From contig JAIRZC010000114.1 in assembly GCA_031267455.1 (NCBI GenBank), positions 1 to 5,797 of the forward strand: 5,797 bases of DNA, in the 5' to 3' direction. The first letter of the stretch is position 1. The number at the start of each line of letters is the position of its first letter. Origin of the DNA: Accumulibacter sp. Its GTDB lineage: Bacteria; Pseudomonadota; Gammaproteobacteria; Burkholderiales; Rhodocyclaceae. The position numbers were made by a program, and so were the translations under genes. This document shows positions 5,571 to 5,797 of the stretch, in pieces. The notes below the pieces were generated by a model. It ran no database searches. It saw nothing but the letters and a program-made list of their open reading frames with translations, and was not told where the DNA came from.

Positions 5571-5797
5571 ATGCACATCACGGAAGGCTGGCTTCCCGTC
5601 GGGCACGCGATCGGCTGGTCGCTGGCCTCGGCGCCCTTCGTGGCCTATGGGGTTCGCGCCGTCCAAAAAAAAATACGGAGCAACCCCGAATACCGCCTTC
5701 TGCTCGGCGTCGCCGCGGCCTTTACCTTTGTCCTTTCCGCGCTGAAACTTCCTTCGGTGACCGGTAGTTGCTCACACCCGACAGGGACCGGACTCGG
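5571..5797 (+). CDS. cbiM: CbiM, membrane substrate-specific component of an ECF cobalt transporter (partial, 5' end)
   Basis: The start ATG follows AGGAG by six bases. The 75 complete codons begin [16 protein letters not shown] and include [13 protein letters not shown] and [10 protein letters not shown] at 66-75, both hallmarks of CbiM/NikM. In this family the N-terminal Met1-His2 and a His in the SxxHPTGTGLG stretch coordinate the metal; here His2 and His69 are present. The protein is an inner-membrane component that binds Co2+ and, with CbiN, CbiQ and the ATPase CbiO, imports it for cobalamin synthesis. Two hydrophobic segments (about 10-28 and 44-61) agree with membrane helices. The cobalamin riboswitch directly upstream favours cobalt over nickel. 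A run of nine A (5665-5673) lies within codons 32-35. The frame is intact to the right edge; the remaining two thirds and the expected cbiN/Q/O partners lie outside. Confidence 0.95.
   Translation, partial: MHITEGWLPVGHAIGWSLASAPFVAYGVRAVQKKIRSNPEYRLLLGVAAAFTFVLSALKLPSVTGSCSHPTGTGL

Noticed and set aside
5172..5666. Minus-strand open frames across the riboswitch and cbiM start
   Set aside because: The region is explained on the plus strand by the cobalamin aptamer and the CbiM coding sequence; the frames have no motifs.
5390..5767. Plus-strand 125-codon open frame overlapping the riboswitch and cbiM
   Set aside because: Out of frame with cbiM, it spans structured RNA and its product has no family character.
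1..5797. CRISPR array, tRNA/rRNA genes, insertion sequence ends or transposase
   Set aside because: No spaced direct repeats, no tRNA-like cloverleaf and no transposase motifs were seen by eye on either strand.

Overview
The window is a moderately GC-rich bacterial chromosome segment. It reads as a Gram-negative, probably proteobacterial genome. The YnbA/YnbC-type remnants closely resemble the enterobacterial ynb locus as I recall it, and the malic enzyme and the cobalamin-riboswitch/CbiM pair have a proteobacterial flavour. The lineage is an inference; there is no rRNA or other marker to settle it.

Layout. Positions 1-1102 (minus strand) hold a broken ynb-like locus. The N-terminal half of a YnbA-type CDP-alcohol phosphatidyltransferase, carrying an in-frame TGA, is joined directly to the C-terminal half of a YnbC-type alpha/beta-hydrolase/methyltransferase, carrying a one-base frameshift. 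The ynbC part runs off the left edge. Whatever normally lies between them (the rest of ynbA, a ynbB-like cytidylyltransferase in E. coli, and the nucleophile-bearing half of ynbC) is absent. Just upstream on the same strand are a possible 40-residue coupled small ORF (1099-1221) and an intact long-type PPi-dependent 6-phosphofructokinase (1278-2984). These may form a pfp-sORF-ynb transcription unit. A 366-bp divergent intergenic region separates pfp from an intact short malic enzyme gene on the plus strand (3351-4625), followed by a strong palindrome, probably a terminator.

Positions 4690-5250 contain no intact gene. A minus-strand stretch at about 4975-5172 looks like a decayed methyltransferase fragment. 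From 5254 there is a consensus -10 element, then a clear cobalamin riboswitch (about 5262-5482), then the start of cbiM, the cobalt-binding membrane component of an ECF-type Co2+ importer, cut by the right edge. The logic is classical: adequate cobalamin shuts off cobalt import.

Functionally, PFP and malic enzyme are both central-carbon enzymes at reversible or anaplerotic points (fructose-6-P/fructose-1,6-bisP and malate/pyruvate). CbiM supplies cobalt for B12 synthesis. The ynb-like locus would be envelope or lipid related but appears inactivated here, unless the lesions are assembly errors. I found no convincing entirely new system. The most interesting items are the ynbA-ynbC fusion remnant, the Asn-for-Asp pattern of its phosphatidyltransferase motif, the overlapping 40-aa ORF, the methyltransferase relic and the layout of the riboswitch expression platform.
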